Below are positions 17,742 through 25,401 of a stretch of 64,000 nucleotides of DNA, in pieces. The translations under genes were made by a program, and so were the position numbers. This DNA comes from Flavobacteriaceae bacterium. Lineage in GTDB: Bacteria; Bacteroidota; Bacteroidia; Flavobacteriales; Flavobacteriaceae. Under the pieces are notes generated by a model that worked only from the letters and a program-made list of their open reading frames with translations, searched no databases and was not told the origin of the DNA. The number at the start of each line of letters is the position of its first letter. Position 1 is the stretch's first letter. The stretch lies in contig JABHSQ010000005.1 of the NCBI GenBank assembly GCA_018669795.1, positions 248,001-312,000 on the forward strand, read 5' to 3'.

Positions 17742-18544
17742 GACAATACTTTAGTTTGTAAAAAGCTAGGATTTGCATAAACAGTCATTTTATTTTCTCT
17801 AGTAAATCCAATTAAACAAATGCCAAATTCCTTTGCGAAATCTACAGCCATAGAAGAACAGGCTGAAACTGCAACAATTACTTGGATTTTAGCCAAAAAA
17901 GCTTTGGAAACAATTTCATATGAAACACGCCCGCTTACCAGTAAATACATTCCATTTTTTAAACTATTCTTTTGTAATAAACTGCCAACACATTTATCTA
18001 CAGCATTGTGTCTCCCAATATCTTCTCTAATGGTTAGAAGCTGAAACTGCTTATCAAAAATTCCTGCAGCATGGCTTCCTCCAGTTTTTTTAAACGTTTC
18101 TTGATGTTTTTGTAAGGGTCCAAACATATGCAACAAGCTTTCAGAAGAAAAAGATACTTTTTTAACTATTTTATCACCACTAACCTTTAAATCTTCTAGT
18201 TGTTGTTTTCCGCAAATACCACATGAAGAAACTGATAATAATGTTCTTTTGTTTAAGTACCCTTTTCCTAGAACATTTGTTGCAATAGTTACATTTATAA
18301 TACTTGGAATTCCATATTCCTCCTTAATAACTTCAAAAGGAATTGAGCTAGGTTTTTTATAAATATCTTCCGCGTACAAGAGACCAAGAACTAAATCTTT
18401 GTCATTATTGGGCGTTCGCATTACTACCGAATATGCCTTGGAGTTAATGTTAATTTGCAAAGGAGCTTCAACCACTAACTCATCCTTTCTAATAGATTGA
18501 GAATTATTTATTATGTGAAGTCCTTCGTATGTATTTGTCTGCAT
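17738..18544 (-). CDS. fdhD: FdhD sulfurtransferase for formate dehydrogenase-type enzymes
   Basis: 268 residues. The sulfur-carrying CxxC lies in SSCGICGKQQ (about 110). Other family motifs are TGGSHAAGIFD, REDIGRHNAVDK and GRVSYEIVSKAF. FdhD transfers sulfur from IscS to the molybdenum cofactor of FdhF-type enzymes. The 4-base overlap with the YdeP-like gene points to that protein as its client. No other Moco biosynthesis gene is in the window. The 208-base spacer before the divergent CatA-like gene holds a TATTTTTG box at 18705-18712 that faces the other way. Confidence 0.95.
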   Translation of the reverse strand: MQTNTYEGLHIINNSQSIRKDELVVEAPLQININSKAYSVVMRTPNNDKDLVLGLLYAEDIYKKPSSIPFEVIKEEYGIPSIINVTIATNVLGKGYLNKRTLLSVSSCGICGKQQLEDLKVSGDKIVKKVSFSSESLLHMFGPLQKHQETFKKTGGSHAAGIFDKQFQLLTIREDIGRHNAVDKCVGSLLQKNSLKNGMYLLVSGRVSYEIVSKAFLAKIQVIVAVSACSSMAVDFAKEFGICLIGFTRENKMTVYANPSFLQTKVLS

Positions 18545-18752
18545 AATATAACCAGTAAAAAGTTATCAAAACAAATCTAGTAAAAAAAAAAGCATGAACA
18601 CCTCAAAAAAATATAAGTTAAAGCATATTAAAATTATACTTTATAAAATATAAAGGTTTTTTTTGTTAAATTAAATCAATAAAAAATTGCTCTTTCGGTA
18701 TTATTATTTTTGTAGCTATCTTACCAAGGTATAAATTTCACTTTATAACTTT

Positions 18753-19382
18753 ATGAAAATTCTTGATAAATCGACTTGGAAACGAAAAGAACATTTTGAT
18801 TTTTTTAATCAATTTGATGAGCCATTTTTTGGTTTAGTTACTGAGGTTGATTGCACAAAGGCATATCAAATATCAAAAAGTAAAGGGCAATCCTTTTTTG
18901 CTTATTACCTTCATAAATCTTTATTGGCAGTAAATTTAGTCGATGAGTTGAGGTATCGCATAGAAAATAATGATGTAATAATATTTGATGAAATTCATGC
19001 GTCCTCAACTATAGGAAGAAAAGATGGTACTTTTGCATTTACATTTGTTCCGTATAGTTTTGATTTTGCTAATTTTAATGAGTCATTAAAAGAAGAAATT
19101 AATCACGTACAAAACTCAAATGGATTGCGAGTAAATGACGATGATTCTAGAATTGATGTAATTCATTACTCTTCAATACCATGGCATACATTTTCTGGAT
19201 TGACTCATGCAAGAAATTATAAGCGAAAAGATAGTGCGCCAAAAATTACATTTGGAAAAATGTTTCAGAAAGGAGATCAGAAAATGATGAATATTGCCAT
19301 ATATGTGCATCATGGATTGGCAGATGGATTTCATATAGCTAAATATTTAGACTATTTTCAAAAATTTATGAATGGTGAATAG
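18753..19382 (+). CDS. CatA-like O-acetyltransferase (chloramphenicol acetyltransferase family)
   Basis: 209 residues, close to the 213-220 of classical CAT enzymes. The catalytic His is in HHGLADGFHI near the C-terminus; SIPWHTFSGLTHARN and FGLVTEVDCTKAY match the CAT fold. CAT enzymes are cytoplasmic trimers that acetylate chloramphenicol with acetyl-CoA. Chromosomal flavobacterial homologues are common and many have not been tested for resistance, so the substrate stays open. A TATTTTTG box at 18705-18712 could serve as its -7 element. Confidence 0.85.
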   Translation: MKILDKSTWKRKEHFDFFNQFDEPFFGLVTEVDCTKAYQISKSKGQSFFAYYLHKSLLAVNLVDELRYRIENNDVIIFDEIHASSTIGRKDGTFAFTFVPYSFDFANFNESLKEEINHVQNSNGLRVNDDDSRIDVIHYSSIPWHTFSGLTHARNYKRKDSAPKITFGKMFQKGDQKMMNIAIYVHHGLADGFHIAKYLDYFQKFMNGE

Positions 19383-19419
19383 TGATTTTTAAAATAAAAA
19401 ATAAATTTCAATTCCTAAA

Positions 19420-20766
19420 ATGAAAAAAACATTCAAATACATAGCAATACTATTAATTATAGTTATTACGTATTTTATAATTACAACCTATCCAAAATTG
19501 GATTTGATAAGTGGCTTTGCTGCAAAGAGTATTTCATCACATTATTTTATTGGAGATCGTCCTATTAAATATACAGAACTAGAAGATAATTTAGCTTCAA
19601 CTATGGGTATGGCTTCAAGTGAAATATTGGTTTCTGAAAAAATAACAAAATCAAATGTTTTTGACTTAAAAGAAAGAACTGCTTTTTATAGAGATGGTGT
19701 TGGCAGTGTTCTGATACCCACCGGTAAAAAAAGAATAAACGCTTCCCTTGCAAAACCAAAACGCAATAAAATATCTACTAACCTTGCATATCCTTATGGA
19801 GATCTGCCTCAAAAAGATACTATTTTTCAAAATATTGATTATAAGAAATTACATAAGGTCATAAATAATGCTTTTATAGATTCAGTTGGAATTGAAAAGA
19901 AAACGCGTTCTGCTCTTGTAATTTATAAAGGACAAATAATTGAAGAACAATATATCAATGGATTCGATGAGAAATCAATGATGTTGGGATGGTCTATGAC
20001 AAAAAGCATTACAAGTGCTGTTATTGGAGTTATGGTTAAAGAAAAGAAAGTGAGCCTTAGTCAAGTTAATTTATTTAACGAATGGAGTGATGATTCTCGT
20101 AAAAATATAACTCTTGCGAACCTTTTGAATATGAATAGTGGTTTAGAATGGGAGGAAAATTATACTAAAATTTGCGATGCCACTAAAATGCTTTTTTTAG
20201 AAGAAAACATGACCCAATCACAATTAGTAAAACCATTAATAGCTGAGCGAAACAATTCATGGAACTATTCTAGCGGAACAACTAATTTGTTAAGTGGATT
20301 TATTAGGAATCAATTTTCAACACATCAAGATTATTTAGATTATTGGTATGAAAAAGTCATTGATAAAATTGGAATGCACTCGATGCTAATAGAAACTGAT
20401 TTCGATGGTAATTATATTGGAAGCTCATATGCATGGGCTACGACAAGGGATTGGGCAAAATTTGGCTTATTGTATTTGTACCATGGGAATTGGAATGGAG
20501 TCCAGGTTTTAGATCCTTCTTGGGTAGATTTTACAAAAAAACCAAGCGTTGGCTCTGCCGGTGTTTATGGAGGTCATTTTTGGTTAAATGCTGGAGGAAA
20601 ATTTCCAGATGTACCAAAAGATATGTTTTCTTGTAATGGATTTCAGGGACAAAGAGTTTGGATTATTCCATCTAAGGATTTAGTGATCGTAAGAACAGGA
20701 TTGCACGAATATCCGTTTTTTGATATCAATCAATTTTTAAGTGATATAGTTTCAACTATAGAATAG
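19420..20766 (+). CDS. Serine hydrolase of the beta-lactamase/penicillin-binding fold
   Basis: 448 residues with an N-terminal hydrophobic anchor (about 5-25). The SxxK nucleophile motif is in GWSMTKSIT (about 190), a YSS motif in WNYSSGTTNL and a late GGHFWLN replaces the usual KTG-like element. This is the COG1680 type: esterases, peptidases or amidases, rarely true beta-lactamases. Membrane-anchored on the periplasmic side. It lies 37 bases after the CatA-like gene and may share its transcript. Confidence 0.85.
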   Translation: MKKTFKYIAILLIIVITYFIITTYPKLDLISGFAAKSISSHYFIGDRPIKYTELEDNLASTMGMASSEILVSEKITKSNVFDLKERTAFYRDGVGSVLIPTGKKRINASLAKPKRNKISTNLAYPYGDLPQKDTIFQNIDYKKLHKVINNAFIDSVGIEKKTRSALVIYKGQIIEEQYINGFDEKSMMLGWSMTKSITSAVIGVMVKEKKVSLSQVNLFNEWSDDSRKNITLANLLNMNSGLEWEENYTKICDATKMLFLEENMTQSQLVKPLIAERNNSWNYSSGTTNLLSGFIRNQFSTHQDYLDYWYEKVIDKIGMHSMLIETDFDGNYIGSSYAWATTRDWAKFGLLYLYHGNWNGVQVLDPSWVDFTKKPSVGSAGVYGGHFWLNAGGKFPDVPKDMFSCNGFQGQRVWIIPSKDLVIVRTGLHEYPFFDINQFLSDIVSTIE

Positions 20767-20855
20767 GGCTAGTTTCAGCTTTAAATAGTACTGGTATCAG
20801 TAAAATCTTATTATATTGTAAAATATAAAATATATAAAATCTAATTAAATGATCT

Positions 20856-22442
20856 ATGGAAAAAGTTTTCTTTACTCTAATTGTGTTTATAAGTATTCAA
20901 GTTAGTTCTCAAACGATTACTTCTACCATTGCTTATCAAGGTTATGATGAATCACAAGCCTACTATGGTGAAGGTGAATATCAACTATTTTTAGATGCTA
21001 TAGATGGAGTATTGGATAAACCAATTATAATGATTGATGGATTTGATCCAGGAGATGAAAGAGATATCTCCATGTTGTATGCTAAATTAGATTTTAATGG
21101 AGAAAATTTAGCAGATATTTTAAGAGATGAGGGTTATGATTTTATTGCTTTAAATGCGCATTTATATACTACAGATGAAAAATATATAGATGGTGGTGCC
21201 GATTATATTCAGCGTAATGCAATGGTTTTAGTGGAGTTAATTAATTTTATTAATAATGAAAAAGTTGGAAGTGAAGAATTAGTGATAATTGGTCCAAGTA
21301 TGGGAGGTTTGATTGCCCGATACGGATTGTCATATATGGAGCAAAACAGTATGGATCATGAAACACGTCTTTATATTTCTTTTGATTCACCTCATTTGGG
21401 TGCTAATATCCCTGTAAGTTTTCAATATTTAATAAATTATTTTGCAAAAGATCAAGGTAATGCACAAGCTCAGGTAGTTGTAGATAATGTTTTAAACAGT
21501 CCAGCAGCTAAAGAGATGCTAATCGATCATTATTTAGGGCATTTATTAGCTGGATCAGACTATGAACAAGACCCAACTTTATTATTACCTGTTGGAGCTC
21601 CAAATTTTAGAGATGCTTTTCAAACGGAATTAGATAATTTAGGTTTTCCACAGAATGTTAGAAATATAGCCATGATAAACGGTAGCGGAAATGGTACTAT
21701 GATTGGTGTTCCTGGAATGTCTATGATAGATACTACCTTGGATTTGGGAAATAGTCTGACTGCAGATATTTCGCTTCATTTTGCTCCAGCTGCAGGAGAG
21801 ACTATTAATATAACAGATTTCACGACTTATTTTTTTGGGTATCCTCTTGCTTCTTTTGAAGCTTTCGAAGAATCCTTTTCATTTACTGACGGTTTGGATA
21901 GTTCTCCAGGCGGAAAAGGTGATATTACGTCTGGACTTGCAGATTTGAATGACTCTTTAATAGATGCATTTATTGAAGCCTTAGAGCAAGAAAATTATTC
22001 ATTTATTCCTACAATAAGTTCATTGGCAATTAGCAATGAAAATAATTGGTATGAAACTCCTACTATTGGAGATTCTCCTTTTGTTAATACATATGTGCCT
22101 TCAGAAAATGAAAATCATGTAACTTTAACACAACAAAATGCAAATTTTGCTTTAGCTGAAATAAGACAAGAACCGTTAAATACTATAGATTTTGAATTGG
22201 TTAATTATATTTTAATGGAAAACCCTGTTTTTGAGCAAATTCGATTAAAACTAAATCCTTCGCTTTCGTATACTAATATTTCAATTTCGGTTTATAATAC
22301 TTCAGGACAGCAAATCCTAACTAAAAAAATTCAAAACCCTTCAGATATAATAACTATAAATCATTATTTAAAATCAGGTATTTATATACTAAATATTGTT
22401 GACGATGCATATAGTTATAATACAAAAATGATAGTCAAATAA
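20856..22442 (+). CDS. Alpha/beta hydrolase with T9SS type A sorting domain
   Basis: 528 residues with a signal peptide ending near QVSSQ. The hydrolase domain has an oxyanion region MIDGFDPGDERD (about 60) and the nucleophile elbow GPSMGGLIARYG (about 145), similar to PGAP1/lipase-like proteins. The last 75 residues form a type IX sorting domain (VYNTSGQQILTKKI, LKSGIYILNIV, final KMIVK). The protein is therefore expected to be exported by the gliding-associated type IX system and attached to or released from the cell surface. Likely a secreted lipase or esterase. Confidence 0.85.
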   Translation: MEKVFFTLIVFISIQVSSQTITSTIAYQGYDESQAYYGEGEYQLFLDAIDGVLDKPIIMIDGFDPGDERDISMLYAKLDFNGENLADILRDEGYDFIALNAHLYTTDEKYIDGGADYIQRNAMVLVELINFINNEKVGSEELVIIGPSMGGLIARYGLSYMEQNSMDHETRLYISFDSPHLGANIPVSFQYLINYFAKDQGNAQAQVVVDNVLNSPAAKEMLIDHYLGHLLAGSDYEQDPTLLLPVGAPNFRDAFQTELDNLGFPQNVRNIAMINGSGNGTMIGVPGMSMIDTTLDLGNSLTADISLHFAPAAGETINITDFTTYFFGYPLASFEAFEESFSFTDGLDSSPGGKGDITSGLADLNDSLIDAFIEALEQENYSFIPTISSLAISNENNWYETPTIGDSPFVNTYVPSENENHVTLTQQNANFALAEIRQEPLNTIDFELVNYILMENPVFEQIRLKLNPSLSYTNISISVYNTSGQQILTKKIQNPSDIITINHYLKSGIYILNIVDDAYSYNTKMIVK

Positions 22443-22474
22443 TTAAAGTAATTGAACGTATTCATTTATCATTG

Positions 22475-22505
22475 TTGGTGCCAATAGTAAATTAGCGTAT
22501 TTTTG
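22475..22505 (+). promoter_or_regulatory. Promoter of the ferritin gene
   Basis: TTG at 22475-22477 and TATTTTTG at 22498-22505 are 20 bases apart, an excellent Bacteroidota promoter. It decides the ferritin start: the in-frame TTG at 22503 lies inside the -7 box and cannot be used from this transcript, whereas the ATG at 22527 lies about 15 bases after the expected transcription start. Confidence 0.75.
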
Positions 22506-22526
22506 GGATTAATTAAAATAGTAGTT

Positions 22527-23033
22527 ATGGTATCAATAAATATTGAAAATGCTTTAAATAAACAGATTAGAATTGAAGCAGAATCTTCTCAAATATATTT
22601 ATCAATGGCCTGCTGGGCAGAATCTAAAGGTTTTGAAGGAGTAGCTGAATTTATGTTTGCACAGGCAGATGAAGAGCGTGAACATATGCTGCGATTATTA
22701 AAATATTTAACCGAACGTGGTGGAAAAGCAATCATTTCAGAATTAAGTAAACCTTCTACCGATTATAATTCTCCGAAACAGATGTTTGAAGAAGTTTTTG
22801 AGCATGAAATATTTGTTTCTAACTCTATAAATGAATTGGTATCCTTAACTTTTGAAGAAAAGGATTTTGCAACACATAATTTTTTGCAGTGGTATGTAGC
22901 AGAGCAAATTGAAGAAGAATCAACCGCTAGAACTATCTTGGATAAAATTAACTTAATTGGTGATGATAGAAGTGGTTTTTACTTGTTTGATAAAGATGTG
23001 CGTTCCATGATAGCAAAACATTCCGCTCAATAA
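22527..23033 (+). CDS. ftnA: Ferritin (iron storage, non-heme)
   Basis: 168 residues. Four-helix ferritin with ferroxidase residues in IRIEAESSQIYLSM (Glu, Tyr), DEEREHM (Glu, His) and VAEQIEEE. It oxidises Fe(II) and stores it in a 24-mer shell in the cytoplasm. Start chosen at 22527 because the longer frame overlaps the promoter. Monocistronic, converging with rlmH with one base between stop codons. Confidence 0.95.
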   Translation: MVSINIENALNKQIRIEAESSQIYLSMACWAESKGFEGVAEFMFAQADEEREHMLRLLKYLTERGGKAIISELSKPSTDYNSPKQMFEEVFEHEIFVSNSINELVSLTFEEKDFATHNFLQWYVAEQIEEESTARTILDKINLIGDDRSGFYLFDKDVRSMIAKHSAQ

Positions 23034-23034
23034 A

Positions 23035-23508
23035 TTAGCTATGGTGATAAGGTTCATTTTTTAAAATGGTAAATCCTCTATACAATTGTTCAATAAAAAA
23101 CAAGCGAACCATTTGATGAGAAAAAGTCATTGTTGACAAGGATATCTTGCCAGTAGCACGCTGATACATTTCTTCACTATACCCATAAGGTCCACCAATA
23201 ATAAAGATTAAATTTTTAAGTCCACTATTCATTTTCTTCTGAAGAAATTCTGAAAACTGAACAGAACTAAATGTATTGCCTTTTTCATCCAAAATAATCA
23301 TGGTATCCGATTTTTCTATTCGTTTTAAAAGTTCGTTTCCTTCTGCTATTTTTTGTTGTTTTTCAGATAAGTTTTTAGCATTTTTAATATCCGGTATTAT
23401 TTCAAAATTAAATGAAACATAGAAACCAAGTCGTTTACTGTATTCTTCAATTAAAGCTTGCAGATCTTTAGAATCTGTTTTTCCAATCGCGAGTAGTTTT
23501 ATTTTCAT
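23035..23508 (-). CDS. rlmH: 23S rRNA pseudouridine-1915 N3-methyltransferase
   Basis: 157 residues, the standard RlmH length, from the ATG at 23508 (MKIKLLAIGKTDSKDL). SPOUT knot motifs: FIIGGPYGYSEE, SLSTMTFSHQMVRLFFIEQL and the C-terminal YRGFTILKNEPYHHS, which is almost invariant. It methylates pseudouridine 1915 in helix 69 of 23S rRNA on assembled ribosomes. A longer frame to 23547 adds 13 unconserved residues. A TATTTTTG box on the minus strand (23545-23552) is a possible -7 element. Confidence 0.97.
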   Translation of the reverse strand: MKIKLLAIGKTDSKDLQALIEEYSKRLGFYVSFNFEIIPDIKNAKNLSEKQQKIAEGNELLKRIEKSDTMIILDEKGNTFSSVQFSEFLQKKMNSGLKNLIFIIGGPYGYSEEMYQRATGKISLSTMTFSHQMVRLFFIEQLYRGFTILKNEPYHHS

Positions 23509-23607
23509 ATTCTTGCTTATAGGATTGTAATATATTATAAAAATCAAAAATACAAAGATTACTAAGTTCTTTTCTTAGTTCTTTCTTAATGCTTCCAGCT
23601 AATTTCT

Positions 23608-23615
23608 TATTTTTG
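23608..23615 (+). promoter_or_regulatory. Probable -7 element of nadC
   Basis: TATTTTTG fits TAnnTTTG and ends 16 bases before the nadC ATG. The -33 region is not convincing. Confidence 0.4.
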
Positions 23616-23631
23616 TTAAAAACCTACCCTT

Positions 23632-24489
23632 ATGATTTCTGAAAAAAAATTTAATAAAGAAGTAGATTTAATTATTGCTAATGGCATACGTGAAGACATT
23701 GGTGATGGAGATCATAGCTCTCTAGCCTGTATACCGTATGATGCTATAGGTAAAGCGAAATTATTAGTAAAAGAAGATGGAATTATTTCTGGAATTGAAT
23801 TTGCTAAACGTGTTTTTGATTATATAGATCCAGGGCTAAAATTAGAACTATTAGTGGAAGATGGGAGTGAAGTAAAATACGGAGATATTTGTTTTTATGT
23901 TACAGGTAATTCCCAATCCATTTTAAAATCTGAGCGATTGGTATTAAATGCAATGCAGCGTATGAGTGCTATTTCTACAAAAACTAAAAAGTTTGTAGAT
24001 TTATTAGCGGGTACAAAAACAAAAATTTTGGATACCCGAAAAACGACACTAGGCATTAGAGCATTAGAAAAATGGGCAGTAAAAATAGGAGGAGGAGAAA
24101 ATCATCGTTTTGCTTTATATGATATGATTATGCTAAAAGATAATCATATAGATTTTTGTGGTGGAATTACGAAAGCAATCCAACAAACAAAAGAGTATCT
24201 TTTAGATAATCGTTTGAATTTAAAAATTATTGTAGAAGCTAGAAATTTAGAAGAGATAGAAGAGATATTGCAATCTGAAGGGGTGTATAGAATTTTAATT
24301 GATAACTTCAATTATGAAGATACTAAAAAAGCAGTTACATTGATTGGTGATAAATGCCTAACAGAATCAAGTGGTGGTATCTCATTAGATACCGTAAAAA
24401 AATATGCAGCATGTGGAGTGGATTTTATTTCAAGTGGTGCTATCACTCATTCAGTCTATAATATGGATTTAAGCCTAAAAGCAATATGA
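23632..24489 (+). CDS. nadC: Nicotinate-nucleotide pyrophosphorylase (carboxylating)
   Basis: 285 residues. It converts quinolinate and PRPP to nicotinate mononucleotide in NAD synthesis. Typical motifs: ILDTRKTTLGIRALEKWAVK, GGGENHRFALYDMIMLKDNH, VEARNLEE and SGGISLDTVKKYAACGVDF. Length normal. The stop codon overlaps the start of the YihY gene (ATGA), so the two and probably priA are one operon. Confidence 0.96.
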   Translation: MISEKKFNKEVDLIIANGIREDIGDGDHSSLACIPYDAIGKAKLLVKEDGIISGIEFAKRVFDYIDPGLKLELLVEDGSEVKYGDICFYVTGNSQSILKSERLVLNAMQRMSAISTKTKKFVDLLAGTKTKILDTRKTTLGIRALEKWAVKIGGGENHRFALYDMIMLKDNHIDFCGGITKAIQQTKEYLLDNRLNLKIIVEARNLEEIEEILQSEGVYRILIDNFNYEDTKKAVTLIGDKCLTESSGGISLDTVKKYAACGVDFISSGAITHSVYNMDLSLKAI

Positions 24490-25397
24490 GTGATAACATC
24501 GAAAAATACATCTTAAAAATACCGATACTAAGATTGCTGATTACCATTCCTCAAAAAATTTATTTACCCAGATTTAAAGGACTGACATTATATGATCTCA
24601 TTAAAACTTATTTCTTTGGAATAATAGAAGGGACATTTTCATCTAGAGCAGGATCTATTGCATTTAGTTTTTTTATGGCATTGTTTCCTTTTATATTATT
24701 TCTTTTAAACTTGATTCCTTATTTACCAATAGAACCTCATCATTTTGTCGAATTTATAGAAGATGTATTGCCAAAGGATACAGCAAGTTTTTTTATGCCA
24801 GTTATCCTAGATATAATTGATAACCCAAGAGGAGGCTTGCTTTCGCTAGTGTTCTTGTTGACTATATTTTTAATGACAAATGGGGTAAATGCTATATTTA
24901 GTAGTTTTGAATACTCTTATCATATCACTATTAATAGGTCTTTTTTTAAACAGTATTTTGTGGCATCATTAGTTTCTATATTTTTAGCTTTATTACTTTT
25001 ATTAACCATTGTTATTATCGTTTTTAGTGAGCGATTTATATGGGATTTAAGCAAAGAAGAATTGTTGAGTAATGGAGTGTTTTGGATAGAAGTCATTCGT
25101 ACTATTATTTTTCTTATTTTGGTCTACTTTGTGATTGCTATTCTCTACTACTTTGGAATTAAAAAAGGAAAGAATAATCGCTTTTTCTCTATTGGAGCTT
25201 TCGTTACGACGATGTTATTTGTTTTAACGACGTATCTATTTGGAGTTTATATTACTAATTTTTCAAATTATAACGAATTATACGGCTCTATTGGAGCTTT
25301 ATTAATTTTAATGCTTTACATATGGATTAACTCTAATTTATTGTTATTGGGGTTCGAATTAAATGCAACATTAAAAACCCTTAGATTAAAAGAATAA
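24486..25397 (+). CDS. YihY/BrkB-family membrane protein
   Basis: 303 residues with about six membrane segments. The family motif around SRAGSIAFSFFMALFPFILF (about 57-76) is clear, as are TNGVNAIFSSFEYSYHI and the late YGSIGALLILMLYIWINS. Inner membrane; true function unsettled (once called ribonuclease BN in error). Overlaps nadC by 4 bases and lies 4 bases before priA. Confidence 0.9.
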   Translation: MSDNIEKYILKIPILRLLITIPQKIYLPRFKGLTLYDLIKTYFFGIIEGTFSSRAGSIAFSFFMALFPFILFLLNLIPYLPIEPHHFVEFIEDVLPKDTASFFMPVILDIIDNPRGGLLSLVFLLTIFLMTNGVNAIFSSFEYSYHITINRSFFKQYFVASLVSIFLALLLLLTIVIIVFSERFIWDLSKEELLSNGVFWIEVIRTIIFLILVYFVIAILYYFGIKKGKNNRFFSIGAFVTTMLFVLTTYLFGVYITNFSNYNELYGSIGALLILMLYIWINSNLLLLGFELNATLKTLRLKE

Positions 25398-25401
25398 TAC
25401 A

